From the NCBI RefSeq assembly GCF_001544795.2, contig NZ_FCOI02000006.1, positions 124,001 to 188,000 of the forward strand: DNA of 64,000 bases. Reading direction: 5' to 3'. Source of the stretch: Caballeronia temeraria. Lineage in GTDB: Bacteria > Pseudomonadota > Gammaproteobacteria > Burkholderiales > Burkholderiaceae. Within the stretch, counting starts at the first letter, position 1, and each line of letters opens with the position of its first letter. Below the pieces are notes generated by a model, which was not told the origin of the DNA, did no database searches, and saw only the letters and a list, made by a program, of their open reading frames with translations. This document shows positions 54,380 to 63,395 of the stretch, in pieces. The position numbers and the translations under genes were made by a program.

Positions 54380-54603
54380 CACCCTAGCGCCTGAGCCGAT
54401 GCAATAGACAGCATCCCAGTTACATGTGGTGCTACCGCAGCGCGCAGGACTGCGCTGAGCCCGTGGTGTTGTTCGAGTATCAGCCGGGACGCGGCCAGGA
54501 GCATCCGCAGAAGTTTCTGGGCGACTACAGCGGCATGCTGATGAGCGACGGCTACAGTGCCTGGCGCACGCTTAAAAAGGCAGCGCACTTCGGATGCATG
54601 GCG
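54380..54603 (+). pseudogene. tnpC: IS66 tnpC fragment, left of the RIT element
   Basis: Reads SYMWCYRS, VVLFEYQPGRGQEHPQKFL, MLMSDGYSAWRTL, then AAHFGCMA. It contains the second catalytic Asp (SDGY) of IS66 TnpC. It is cut on the left by the IS4 element and on the right at GC-x-A by the RIT terminal repeat. Different from the right-hand fragment in sequence. Confidence 0.75.
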
Positions 54604-54632
54604 CAGTATCCTGAGTTTCGTTTTATGTCGAG
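54604..54632 (+). repeat. RIT left terminal inverted repeat
   Basis: Begins CAGTATCCTGAGTTTCGTTT and ends ATGTCGAG; 28 of 29 bases match the right end in inverse orientation. Confidence 0.8.
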
Positions 54633-54725
54633 CGGCGGCTGGCCGCGGGCCTACACCCGTGCTTGAAGGGCTGGACAGCTCGGCATATTATCTATCCGGA
54701 CGCTATTCCTGTAAGGGCTGCGAAC

Positions 54726-55451
54726 GTGCAGATCCCGCTACGAACGCAATCGAATGTCGAGAGCTACATCGCGAAGCACGAATGGCTCGCGGTGCGTTTG
54801 GAACGTTGTCCGTTACACCCCTCTGGTGGTTGCTCATTCGCCCGTCACGGCACCTATGCGCGCGCGACGCCATCGGGGATACGCATTGCCAGGTGGTACT
54901 GCCCGGAAGGACACCGAACTTTCAGCCTATTGCCGGATTTTCTCGCGGCAAGGCTGCCTGGGCTGCTTGCCACAATCGATGCTGTCGTCGCAAGGGTGCC
55001 GCGTATGCGTAGCATGGAAGCCGCTGCCGATGTGCTGCGGCAGGACGACGTGAGCCTACCTGCGGCTATGCGTTGGTTGCGCCGCCGGTTGCGTGGAGTT
55101 CAAGCGGCGCTGCATGCAGTAGCTTCACTGCAACCACCACCGCCTTCCGGCACGCCAGCAGAACCCGGCGCGCGATGTACGCTTCTGGAGTTAAGGCGTA
55201 CGCTCTCTTATCAGACACTGAGCGAACTGCCGGCGCCACTGGGCTTTCTACGACTGCAGCGAGGCGTATCTGCTCATTGTGCGCTTGACCAACAAGACAT
55301 GGGGCCTGGCGGTCGGCATCAACCGATTTATGATGCGACCGTCATCTGCGAGCAACCAGTATGCAGCTTGAACCACACGTTTCAGATCGACCCGGACCGT
55401 GTCCGACGACGGCCGAGATCATTGATGCGTGGCGTCACGACCGCTCCGTAA
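54726..55451 (+). CDS. RIT-associated accessory protein with zinc-finger-like motif (DUF6431-like)
   Basis: 241 residues. Near the N-terminus RCPLHPSGGCSFARHG is followed by ARWYCPEGHRTFSLLP, a Cys/His pattern like the zinc ribbons of transposase-associated proteins (CP..C...RHG....R..CP.C.RTF.LLP). The middle is helical (PAAMRWLRRRLRGVQAALHA). The GTG at 54726 has AAGGG eight bases upstream. Its 3' end overlaps the first recombinase by 91 bases, more than usual. It may bind the element's ends or act as a directionality factor; inference. Confidence 0.6.
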   Translation: MQIPLRTQSNVESYIAKHEWLAVRLERCPLHPSGGCSFARHGTYARATPSGIRIARWYCPEGHRTFSLLPDFLAARLPGLLATIDAVVARVPRMRSMEAAADVLRQDDVSLPAAMRWLRRRLRGVQAALHAVASLQPPPPSGTPAEPGARCTLLELRRTLSYQTLSELPAPLGFLRLQRGVSAHCALDQQDMGPGGRHQPIYDATVICEQPVCSLNHTFQIDPDRVRRRPRSLMRGVTTAP

Positions 55452-56593
55452 AGGACGCCAGCGCTAGCGTGTATCTCCGATGGATCGGACACTTCAGGGC
55501 GTATTGTGAACAGCACGGCCTGGATGAGCAGGCCCAGCTGACCCTTGATGGTGCGCGTCGATTTGCCAATTGGTATTGCCACCGGCATGCTTTAGACCCC
55601 GATGCAACAATGAACGCCAGGACTGCGGTTCATGAACTGAATCGTGTCTATTGTGTGCTCGGAAGGGAAGTGCCGCCCTGGCGGGTTGCTCCGGTAACCA
55701 GATCCCCCTCGACGGCGGTGCTGCGTGCATACAGGAATTACCTCGTGGCCCATCGAGGCAGCCCGCCAACTACTGTGCACAAGAAGCTGACTCACATAGG
55801 TTATTTTCACGAGCACCTTCGCAAGAACGGTCACACGTGGCGCTCCATGAGCCTGGCTGATATCGATTCGTTTCTCATTGACTGTAGTCAACGATACGCC
55901 CGAACCACGACAGCCGATATTGCCAGTAGTATTCGGTCTTTTTCGCGCTTTCTGTTTTCCAGCGGCCGCAGCCGACACAACTTGGCCGATTCAGTGATTG
56001 CCCCGGTTCAGCTAAAGTACTATCGTCCACGTCGGGCATTGGCGTGGGAGGACGTGCAGCGGCTACTCCATGCCGTGAACCGGTCAAATCCATGTGGCCT
56101 TCGCGACTACGCGATGCTGCTGATGATGAGCACCTATGGCTTCGGCGCAGGAGAAGTGATCGGGCTGAAACTGGACGATATCAACTGGGATGCTGCGACA
56201 TTGCGCGTGATTCGGCCGAAGACCAAGGTCGCCTTTACATTACCGCTGTTACCTGCCGTCGCGAGGGCAGTGGCTCGCTATCTTCGCGACGGAAGACCAC
56301 CGCATGTAACGACCCGGTATCTGTTTCTTCAGTCCAAGTTGCCATTCGGCTGTTTAACTGGGGCAGCAATCAGATACATGGTCGTCAGGCACGCCACCGC
56401 GGCCGGCGTGGCAGCGCCCTTCCTGGGTAGCCACGTGCTGCGTCACTCGAACGCTTCCCGTCAGATCGACCTTGGTGCGAACCCGCAAGTAATCTCGGAT
56501 ATTCTTGGCCATCGTGATCCTGACTCCATTTCTGCGTACGTGCGCATTGCAACGGAGACGTTGCGCGATGTTTCACTGCCGGTGCCAACATGA
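55361..56593 (+). CDS. ritA: RIT tyrosine recombinase A
   Basis: 410 residues. Core-binding domain about 115-215, catalytic domain about 225-400. Visible: Lys287 (RPKTKV), His358 and Arg361 in GSHVLRHSN, His384 in ILGHRDPDS, nucleophile Tyr393 in SAYVRI. Where most family members have Arg I (TGLRxxE) this one reads YGFGAGEV, with Gly262 at the Arg position. Stop overlaps ritB by four bases. Confidence 0.88.
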   Translation: MQLEPHVSDRPGPCPTTAEIIDAWRHDRSVKDASASVYLRWIGHFRAYCEQHGLDEQAQLTLDGARRFANWYCHRHALDPDATMNARTAVHELNRVYCVLGREVPPWRVAPVTRSPSTAVLRAYRNYLVAHRGSPPTTVHKKLTHIGYFHEHLRKNGHTWRSMSLADIDSFLIDCSQRYARTTTADIASSIRSFSRFLFSSGRSRHNLADSVIAPVQLKYYRPRRALAWEDVQRLLHAVNRSNPCGLRDYAMLLMMSTYGFGAGEVIGLKLDDINWDAATLRVIRPKTKVAFTLPLLPAVARAVARYLRDGRPPHVTTRYLFLQSKLPFGCLTGAAIRYMVVRHATAAGVAAPFLGSHVLRHSNASRQIDLGANPQVISDILGHRDPDSISAYVRIATETLRDVSLPVPT

Positions 56594-57558
56594 GAACGAT
56601 TGTGACAGCGGAAGGTATCGCGCGTGATGTCGCGGACTTTCTCAGATTCCGACGTGCCATGGGCGTGCAATATTTCCGCGGTGAATTTGTACTCGACGGC
56701 TTCGTGCGATTCATGGCCAATCAATGGGGCGAACAGCCTGTGGCACTTGATGAGGCCGTCCGGCGATGGGCGTCACGTGTCGCCGGACGCAAGGCGGTCA
56801 CAGTAAGCCAGGAGTTCGGGGTGGTTCGTCAGTTGTGCCTCTACAGGCGCCGCAACCATCCTTCCGGATATGTTCCCGAGCATGCGCTCGCGCCAGTCAA
56901 GGAATCGCCGTTTCTTCCATACATCTTCTCGCAGAAGGAGGTACATAAGCTTCTGCATGCGGCGAGCGAACATCATGGTCGCTGGATCTGGGCAGCAATG
57001 TTTCGGGCATTGATACTGGTGCTTTACTGCACTGGCCTGCGGCTGGGAGAAGCAGTGCGATTGCATATGGAAGACGTGGATTTTCGCCGCAACACATTTT
57101 TTATATCGCACAGCAAGGGAAGATCACGCAAGGTCGCGTTCCGCTCGGACCTCGCCGGTGAGTTGCATCAATATCTCGAAGCACGTCGCCAGCTCATTCG
57201 GACTCGCTGCGTCGAAGATCCACAAGCACTGTTCATTCGACTCGACTGCACTCCGCTCACGGTAAAGTCAGCCTCAGATGCGATTCGGCACCTGCTTCGT
57301 CAACTGGAGATCAAACCACCCACAGGCAGGGTCGGCCCGAGACCGTATGAGTTCCGTCACGCGTTCGCGGTTCACCGTCTCATGGCATGGGCCTCTGCCC
57401 GAGTTGATATTCATGCAAAGCTACCGTCACTGTCTGCCTATCTCGGTCATCAGGACTTGCTCGGTACAGAGATCTACCTTAAGGCGACGCCACAACTGCT
57501 GGCTCTGGCCAGCAGACGGCTCCACAACCACCTGCGCCATGCAGATGCCCCGGAATGA
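56590..57558 (+). CDS. ritB: RIT tyrosine recombinase B
   Basis: 322 residues. Arg151 in CTGLRLGEAV (Arg I), Lys176 in SHSKGRSRKV, Arg256 and His257 in PYEFRHAFAV, His287 in YLGHQDLLG, Tyr296 in TEIYLKAT. The first His of the HxxR box is replaced by Tyr253. Translationally coupled on both sides (ATGA overlaps). Confidence 0.88.
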   Translation: MRTIVTAEGIARDVADFLRFRRAMGVQYFRGEFVLDGFVRFMANQWGEQPVALDEAVRRWASRVAGRKAVTVSQEFGVVRQLCLYRRRNHPSGYVPEHALAPVKESPFLPYIFSQKEVHKLLHAASEHHGRWIWAAMFRALILVLYCTGLRLGEAVRLHMEDVDFRRNTFFISHSKGRSRKVAFRSDLAGELHQYLEARRQLIRTRCVEDPQALFIRLDCTPLTVKSASDAIRHLLRQLEIKPPTGRVGPRPYEFRHAFAVHRLMAWASARVDIHAKLPSLSAYLGHQDLLGTEIYLKATPQLLALASRRLHNHLRHADAPE

Positions 57559-58577
57559 AGTCCGCGTCATCCACAGCCTTGTTCATTCGGGTCGAATCGT
57601 TCTTCACTGAGTACCTGCAACGCATGCGCGGTGCCAGTTTCCATACGGTGCGCGCTTATCGCGATGCCTTGAAGCTCTTCTTTGAATTCGTCGCCGCGAA
57701 CAAGAGGTGCAGCGTTTCGGGTCTTGATCTCGGCGACATGAAGGCCGAATCTGTTGCCAGATTCCTCCTTCATCTCGAGACGGATCGGTCAAACTCGGTG
57801 GCAACGCGCAACTGCCGCCGCACCGCGATTCGAAGCTTCTTCAAACATCTGTTGCGTACAGATATCGCTCACTCGCAACAATATGCCGAAGCGCTCGCCA
57901 TTCCGGCAAAGAAGGCGCGGCATCGGCCGGCAACCTATCTTGAAGCCAATGAAGTCCGCTCGATTCTCGCAAAGCCCGACACGAAGACGGTCGGTGGTTG
58001 GCGCGACTACACGTTACTGCTGTTTCTCTACAATACCGGTGCCCGTGTTAGCGAAGCTGCGGGCCTTTGCTGGGGTGACTTGCAACTTGCTTCTCCGCGG
58101 CAGGTGAGACTGCATGGTAAAGGTCGAAAGGATCGGCTGCTGCCACTGTGGCGCGAAACTGCCGATGCGCTTCGCCGGCTTGGAACGATCAATCGGACTG
58201 ACACTCAGCGTGAGTCGCACGTTTTTCTAAATCGAAATGGAGAAGCATTGAGCCGTGACGGGATTGCCTATATTCTGCACAAGCACGTACAAGCTGCAAC
58301 CGAGGAACTACCGGCGCTCGCTCACAAGCGGGTTACACCGCACGTCATGAGGCACAGTTTTGCTGTCGGATTGCTGCAATCGGGTAACTCTGTGCCCGTG
58401 ATTCGGGACTATCTCGGTCATGCAAGCGTTGCGACAACCGGACGCTATATCGAGACAAACCTTCAAATGAAGCGCGATGCCCTGGAAATGTTTTGGCGGC
58501 ATGCGGGAATTGAGCCCGCAAGCGCGAAGTCATGGAAACCGAAACCAGACCTGCTCACGTTTCTGAATTCGCTGTAA
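57555..58577 (+). CDS. ritC: RIT tyrosine recombinase C
   Basis: 340 residues. The full catalytic set is present: Arg164 (NTGARVSEAAG), Lys189 (LHGKGRKDR), His263 and Arg266 (TPHVMRHSF), His289 (YLGHASVATT), Tyr298 (GRYIETN). Core-binding domain in residues 10-110 (YLQRMRGASFHTVRAYRDAL). It closest resembles XerC/D-type enzymes. Last gene of the operon, 67 bases before the right terminal repeat. Confidence 0.9.
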   Translation: MKSASSTALFIRVESFFTEYLQRMRGASFHTVRAYRDALKLFFEFVAANKRCSVSGLDLGDMKAESVARFLLHLETDRSNSVATRNCRRTAIRSFFKHLLRTDIAHSQQYAEALAIPAKKARHRPATYLEANEVRSILAKPDTKTVGGWRDYTLLLFLYNTGARVSEAAGLCWGDLQLASPRQVRLHGKGRKDRLLPLWRETADALRRLGTINRTDTQRESHVFLNRNGEALSRDGIAYILHKHVQAATEELPALAHKRVTPHVMRHSFAVGLLQSGNSVPVIRDYLGHASVATTGRYIETNLQMKRDALEMFWRHAGIEPASAKSWKPKPDLLTFLNSL

Positions 58578-58644
58578 GCCAAGGAATTTATGTGGCCATG
58601 CAGGGATGTGCGCGCTTACTCGTACAAGGCCAAACGCGCAGTTC

Positions 58645-58673
58645 TCGACATAAAACGAGACTCAGGATACTGG
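58645..58673 (-). repeat. RIT right terminal inverted repeat
   Basis: The minus strand reads CAGTATCCTGAGTCTCGTTT through ATGTCGAG; one mismatch to the left end. Confidence 0.8.
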
Positions 58674-59490
58674 GCCAGGCACCCGGTTTCGGTCACGCCG
58701 TTCTGGAAGCTAGCCTTATAGCCTCCATAGTCGTCACACGTCAGCTTGCCGCGCCACTCGCCCAGAAATGCGCGTGCATGTTCGCCAGCGCGGCTCTGGG
58801 CGAAGTCGTAGATCACCGCCTTCAGATCGGAGAACTGCGTAGTACTGTACGCCCACAGATAGGCTCGATGGGTCTTGCCCTTTCCCGGCGCAAGCATCTG
58901 TACCGGCGTCTCGTCGGCATGCAGTACCGCCTGCTGCAACACTTCTTCGCGAAGTGCATCGACCAGGGGCTGCAGGCGCACGCCACACGCGCCAACCCAG
59001 GCGCCGAGCGTCGATTGCGCGATCGCCAGACCCGCCCGCGCAAAGATGCGCTCCTGTCGATACAACGGCAGGTGATCGCTGTACTTGGCGACCAGCACCT
59101 GAGCCAGCAGGCCGGTGGTCGGAATGCCCTTGTCGATCACATGAGGCGGCACCGCAGCCTGCACCAGCGTCTCGCATGTTTTGCACGCCCATTTTCCCCG
59201 GATATGCCGCTCTACCGTGAACACGCCGGGCGTGTAATCCAGCTTCTCGCTGATGTCCTCGCCGACACGAACGCGTTCGCAGCCGCACGTACAGATCGAG
59301 CTGTCCGGCTCGTGATGAAAGTCGATACGTGGCAATTCGGGAGGAAGCGGCGCCCGCTTTGGCTGTTGACGTGGCGTCCCAGTTTGCTTGCCGGACTTCA
59401 GCCCCTGCAGCTCGAGCCCGATTGCCGCCAGATCCGCGTCGAGCGCTTCCTCGAGCAGGCTCAGTCCGCGTGAGCGTTCTTGGTCCCCGG
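58674..59490 (-). pseudogene. tnpC: IS66 tnpC fragment, right of the RIT element
   Basis: Minus-strand frame with the IS66 zinc-finger region (ICTCGCERVRVGEDISEKLD, KWACKTCETLVQ), first catalytic Asp in VLHADETPVQML and second in LTCDDYGGYKASF, ending TETGCLA at the RIT boundary. The third catalytic Glu and C-terminus are missing. The first ~75 residues (zipper region) also seem lost, since similarity starts near LLEEALDADLAAI. Confidence 0.75.
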
Positions 59491-59674
59491 TTTGGATAAT
59501 GTCAATGCACGGGAAAAGTCCCAGCCGTCCTGGACCATCGCGGGGAGCTTGCACCCGCGGAAAACGTGGCAACGATGCGAGGCATTGCCGCCTGGCGGGC
59601 CGCCCCCTCCTCAGCAAACCTCGGTTGCTGAACTGCGCCGCCTCTTTCGTCATTATTAGCAAGGCATCGGCCCG

Positions 59675-60519
59675 TCAATCCCGCGGCACTTCGACCGGTA
59701 GCGAACGCTTATGTTGAGTTGCCGCGTAGAAACGGCGAATTGTGGTCACGACCTCCTCGCTTACCTCCTTTCCTTCCAGAAAGTCGTCGATATTCTCGTA
59801 GCTGATGCCATAACTATCTTCGTCCGGCCGCTGTGGAGTGAGCGACTCGAGATCCGCTGTTGGCACTTTCACCACGAGACGGTCTTCCGCACCCAACGAC
59901 TGCGCGAGGCCCCGCACGCGACGTTTCGTAAGTCCCGAAAGCGGCAAAACGTCAGCCCCACCGTCGCCAAACTTGGTAAAGAAGCCCATCAATGACTCGG
60001 CGGCGTGATCCGTGCCGATCACAAGACCCCGCCTCGCTCCCGCGATTGCGTACTGTGCAATCATGCGCTGACGGGCCTTGATGTTCCCAAGTACGAAGTC
60101 TTCTTCGAAGTCGTCGGCGTATTGAGCTCCTCCCTCCTTGAGCGCCAATAACATGTCGTCCGACGGTTGTTGTATGTTGACGGTCAACGTCTCATCGGGT
60201 TGAATGAACTGCAGGGCAAGTTGTGCGTCTTGTCGTCTCGCTGCCGACCATACGGCAGACGGACAGCAACGAATTGCGCTTCGTATCCGCGCGCACGGAG
60301 TCGCTCAACGCTTAACTGCGCGAGACGTCCTGCAGTAGAAGAGTCCGCGCCACCGCTGATTCCGAGCACGTACGTCCTCAACCCTTGGGAACGGAGATAA
60401 TCAGATAAGAAGCCGATTCGTTCCTCGCGTTCCGCATCGGGATCGAAACGCTGGCGAACGCCAAGCTCTCGTATCACTTTCGCTTGCCACTGCCGGTATT
60501 CGACGTCGTCCTGGTCCAT
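59675..60519 (-). pseudogene. nadE: NAD synthetase, one frameshift
   Basis: Ammonia-dependent type. The first frame (ATG at 60519) has the PP-loop VLGISGGADSSTAGRLA and ends at a stop at 60184. The second frame (from about 60190) continues ITVNIQQ-type sequence: YAIAGARRGLVIGTDHAAE, GDGGADVLPLSGLTKRRV, to the stop at 59675. One extra base near 60222 explains the split. NadE converts nicotinic acid adenine dinucleotide to NAD. If truly broken, another copy must exist, since NadE is normally essential. Confidence 0.82.
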
Positions 60520-60556
60520 ATCGACCCCCTCTATCCATTAAGAATGCGTTGCTTTC

Positions 60557-61078
60557 TCAAAGTAGTGCGGTATGCATGAAAGAGCATATCGCGGCGGCGC
60601 TGCGGATCTCGTTACGCTCACCCTCGAATTTCTGCGTTTCGCTGAACGTGATCATGTCGTCGCGCTGCTTTAACGACCAGGCGAAGCACTGCGTCCCTGC
60701 GGGAGGGCCGTCATCGGCAGAGCCGTCAGCGACGCCTGTATTCGAGACAGTCAAATCTGCACAACATGCTTCTTGTGCGAGTGCTCCTTCCGACATCTCG
60801 CGCAACACTTCCTCGCTTGTTAGGCTAAAGCGCTTCATTGTTTCTTCCTTCACGCCGAGGAAACCGGCCTTGCCGCTCGGAGAGTACGTCACGAAGCCAA
60901 CGTCGAGACAACTTCCACTTCCCTTCACGGATGAGATCAGAGAGGCAATATAACCAGCAGTGCAAGACTCCGCGGTTGCGAGCTTCAACCCGCGTGAGGT
61001 AAGAAATGCGACCACATCCTCAGGAATGTCCGTCTCGCCTCCGCGATCCGACAGGTTGCCGTTGTATACCCGCAGCAA
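60557..61078 (-). CDS. pncC: CinA C-terminal domain protein / nicotinamide-nucleotide amidase (PncC)
   Basis: 173 residues, CinA-C only. Active-site motif LATAESCTAGYIASLI, then VGFVTYSPSGKAGFLGV and TVSNTGVADGSADDGPPAGT. PncC hydrolyses NMN to nicotinate mononucleotide, which feeds into NAD through NadD and NadE; it is divided from nadE by 37 bases in the same direction. The start codon is uncertain (TTG at 61078, or GTG about 22 codons in). The final domain Ser/Lys residues seem kept. Confidence 0.8.
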   Translation of the reverse strand: MLRVYNGNLSDRGGETDIPEDVVAFLTSRGLKLATAESCTAGYIASLISSVKGSGSCLDVGFVTYSPSGKAGFLGVKEETMKRFSLTSEEVLREMSEGALAQEACCADLTVSNTGVADGSADDGPPAGTQCFAWSLKQRDDMITFSETQKFEGERNEIRSAAAICSFMHTALL

Positions 61079-61193
61079 AGATCAGACCGGAGCGCACGTG
61101 TGCCTCTCGTTCTCGACAGCTAAGCTACTCAGCCGGTGCGGGACAGCGCAAAACTGGTAGCATAGGATGGCGAGTCGTCGCTAGGAACCGGAA

Positions 61194-61412
61194 ATGAGAA
61201 TCTTCGCTCGTTTAAGATCCGAGTCCAACGGACCTGTCTGGGGCGTCTGTTTTGGCGCAATCTTGACGGTGGCCGGCGCGGGTTTGTGGTGGTGTGCGAC
61301 GGATGAGATGGACGGCGAGTTTGACGAGTCGGTCGCCTTGGTGGCCATGCTGATCGGCGCGTCGCTCGCCGCCATCGCTGGCAGAGAGATCCTTCACAGC
61401 GCAGATAGTTGA
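61194..61412 (+). CDS. Small two-TM membrane protein, unknown function
   Basis: 72 residues with two hydrophobic segments (about 15-34 and 46-62) joined by an acidic loop (DEMDGEFDE). The ATG at 61194 follows GGAACCGGA. It lies 99 bases before the receiver gene in the same direction and may be co-transcribed. Confidence 0.55.
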   Translation: MRIFARLRSESNGPVWGVCFGAILTVAGAGLWWCATDEMDGEFDESVALVAMLIGASLAAIAGREILHSADS

Positions 61413-61510
61413 ACTCCCGAAACGTTGCCGACATTGCAGTTCTTCGCGGTGACTTCATCTCAAGCGTTCCAGCAAGCCGGCTTTTTCGGCCCCACCCACG
61501 GAAAGGATTG

Positions 61511-61855
61511 ATGACGAAGGTACTGTTTGTTGATGACGATCGCAACACGGCTGACGCGTTATCGGACATCGCTGCAGCACTGGGACACCGTCCCTCCGTT
61601 GCCTATACTGGCGCGTGTGCATTGCAAGTTGCTTCGTCGGCCCGGTTTGACCTCGTCTTTCTTGATTTATCGCTGCCGGATGCTGACGGGCGAACCGTTT
61701 GCAGGCAGATGCGCGATTTGAAAGTTGCAAAGATTTATGCACTTACTGGCTACACCGAAACGAAGGCTGCCGACGATCTAGAAATTTTCGACGGATGCTT
61801 CGTTAAGCCGTTATGCATTGACCGCCTGCAAGCTCTTCTCGCCGCACACTGGTAG
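61511..61855 (+). CDS. Single-domain response regulator
   Basis: 114 residues: KVLFVDDDRNTADAL, VFLDLSLPDADGR with the phospho-acceptor Asp, IYALTGYTE, CFVKPLC. The ATG at 61511 has AAGGA five bases upstream; an upstream ATG at 61409 overlapping the previous gene is less likely. It carries the normal Lys-Pro, unlike the receivers at 1-438 and 20981. No kinase nearby. Confidence 0.83.
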   Translation: MTKVLFVDDDRNTADALSDIAAALGHRPSVAYTGACALQVASSARFDLVFLDLSLPDADGRTVCRQMRDLKVAKIYALTGYTETKAADDLEIFDGCFVKPLCIDRLQALLAAHW

Positions 61856-62242
61856 CGTCATCAAGCGGTTTGACACTGCGCGTTTAAGCGCCTGCGACCG
61901 TTTGCAGCGCGAGAGCCGGCCGAAAAGAGCCGGTCGGTGAAAGAGCCGATTACTGGTCGAACCATGGCCGCAATCGCAAGTGGCAAGGGTGCAGGAGCGG
62001 TCTCAGGAACAACGTCCACGAAGACGCACGAACGTGATCACCGGCGAGAAAGGCGGAGGTCAGGCGGCATCTGTGGCAACCCCACCGTGCGTGTGCATCC
62101 TTCCGATTTGCAAAAAACCGGACTCTAATTTCGGCCAGTAGAGCGGGCATCGACGATCACGCGGCTGAAAGCCCGAGCCTTTGAGCGACGGTTCGACAGA
62201 CGTGACGCCCGCCGCCTCTCGCCGCGCCGACTAAGTCCGGCG
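61856..62242. other. Intergenic region, nothing recognised
   Basis: A near-repeat of AAAGAGCCG (about 61924 and 61940) was seen; no gene. Confidence 0.4.
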
Positions 62243-62500
62243 TCAATCGAAATCGAGGGGCGTGTCCAGCACAGGTATTTCCTCCACCGGCCGCCCGCAA
62301 AGATGGTTTCGCAACGCCCGCAGCAGCAATGCTCGCAACGTCGCTTCGTCTGCGCCATCGCCGGCCTTCAGAAAGAGCTCAACGAGCGCCGCGTCCGTGA
62401 GCGTTCCGACTTTTTCCCGATGCCCTGCCCTGTACCCGAAAAGAACCCAGTCTCCGTTTGTCCTTTCATTGATCAGCCAAGCGTCATTGATATGATCCAT
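62243..62500 (-). CDS. Hypothetical protein, 85 residues
   Basis: A soluble, acidic protein: INERTNGDWVLFGYRAG, ALVELFLKAGDGADEATLRA and LLLRALRNHLC. Good composition and an ATG with GGTG upstream. No family recognised. It stands alone before the decayed right end of the window. Confidence 0.55.
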   Translation of the reverse strand: MDHINDAWLINERTNGDWVLFGYRAGHREKVGTLTDAALVELFLKAGDGADEATLRALLLRALRNHLCGRPVEEIPVLDTPLDFD

Positions 62501-62704
62501 CTATCACCATTTCCCGCGCAAACCGAGCTTACAATTTGCCGCGCCCGATTCCGGCGAACACTTGCCCGGCAAATCGGCGCGTCGTTATGTCAAACGACGA
62601 GAAAACGTCTGGTACGTCCAATTGGTTGACAGCCCCGGCGAGTGTTTGTTGGGTCAAGTTCCGGTAGACGTGAGCCTAGTGTCGTGAGTTAGAAGTTCGT
62701 TGAA

Positions 62705-62931
62705 TCAATATCCTGTTATCTCCGGAATGACGAAACACTCGATAAAGAGCCGTTTGGATTCGCGCAATCCTTTACGGAAGATCACGGACTTCGTCTTGTT
62801 GACTGGATCTTCGATGAAGGCTCGCTCGTGGAGCCGGTTCAGTACATCCCAGTCCAACCCCTTCCATCCGCGGTATCGGTCGTGCAGGGTCAGCTAGACA
62901 CTTCATTGATTGCATCGGTATTGATGTTCAT
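62705..62931 (-). pseudogene. DUF6429-like protein, decayed
   Basis: The ATG at 62931 begins NINTDAINEVS and hits a stop. After a short deletion or frameshift the rest reads LTLHDRYRGWKGLDWDVLNR and LHERAFIEDPVNKTKSVIF to a stop at 62705. This matches DUF6429 proteins, often found beside insertion sequences. Confidence 0.55.
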
Positions 62932-62944
62932 GATGCTCCCGCCG

Positions 62945-63395
62945 TAGCGCTTCTGACCCGCGCACAAAACCGTTCGAGGCTGGCCAGGATTTCATCAGCC
63001 GACTTGGTCTAGATGAACGGTCGGGGACTGGCGTTATAAATGTCCAGGTAATGACAGATCGAGTCTTCGAGTTGGCGTGTCGACCGATGCGTGCCGCGTC
63101 GGAGATATTTCAGTGAGCGCGGCAAACCAGCGTTCGACCTGGTTAAGCCACGACGCCGATGCGGGTGTGAAGTGAACGTGGAAGCGAGAATGACGAGCGA
63201 AGCAGGCTTTGACCGAGGGCGTTTTGTGCGTGTCATAGTTATCCATCACCAGACGTACATCCCGGTACGAGGGCACGCTGGCTTCGATGGTTCGCAGAAA
63301 GCGCAGGAGTTCGCTGCTGCGATGGCGCCGATGGACCTCGGCGATCACTTCACCGGTAGCAATGTGTTCAGCGCTGCGAACAGCGTAGTCGTACG
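62945..63395 (-). mobile_element. IS630-family transposase remnant
   Basis: Minus-strand fragments of one transposase: [40 protein letters not shown] and [20 protein letters not shown]; then in another frame [25 protein letters not shown], a TAG in place of the expected Trp, and TKSADEILASLERFCAR. The N-terminal half is missing. Several frameshifts and one stop make it inactive. Confidence 0.75.

Larger units (their letters stand above)
54604..58673 (+). mobile_element. Recombinase-in-Trio (RIT) element
   Basis: About 4.07 kb bounded by a 29-bp inverted repeat with one mismatch. It contains three tyrosine recombinase genes in one direction, each overlapping the next by four bases (ATGA), preceded by an accessory zinc-finger-like gene. 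This layout defines RIT elements, first recognised in Cupriavidus. Both ends abut IS66 tnpC sequence at the same codon (after Gly-Cys-x-Ala). Confidence 0.85.
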
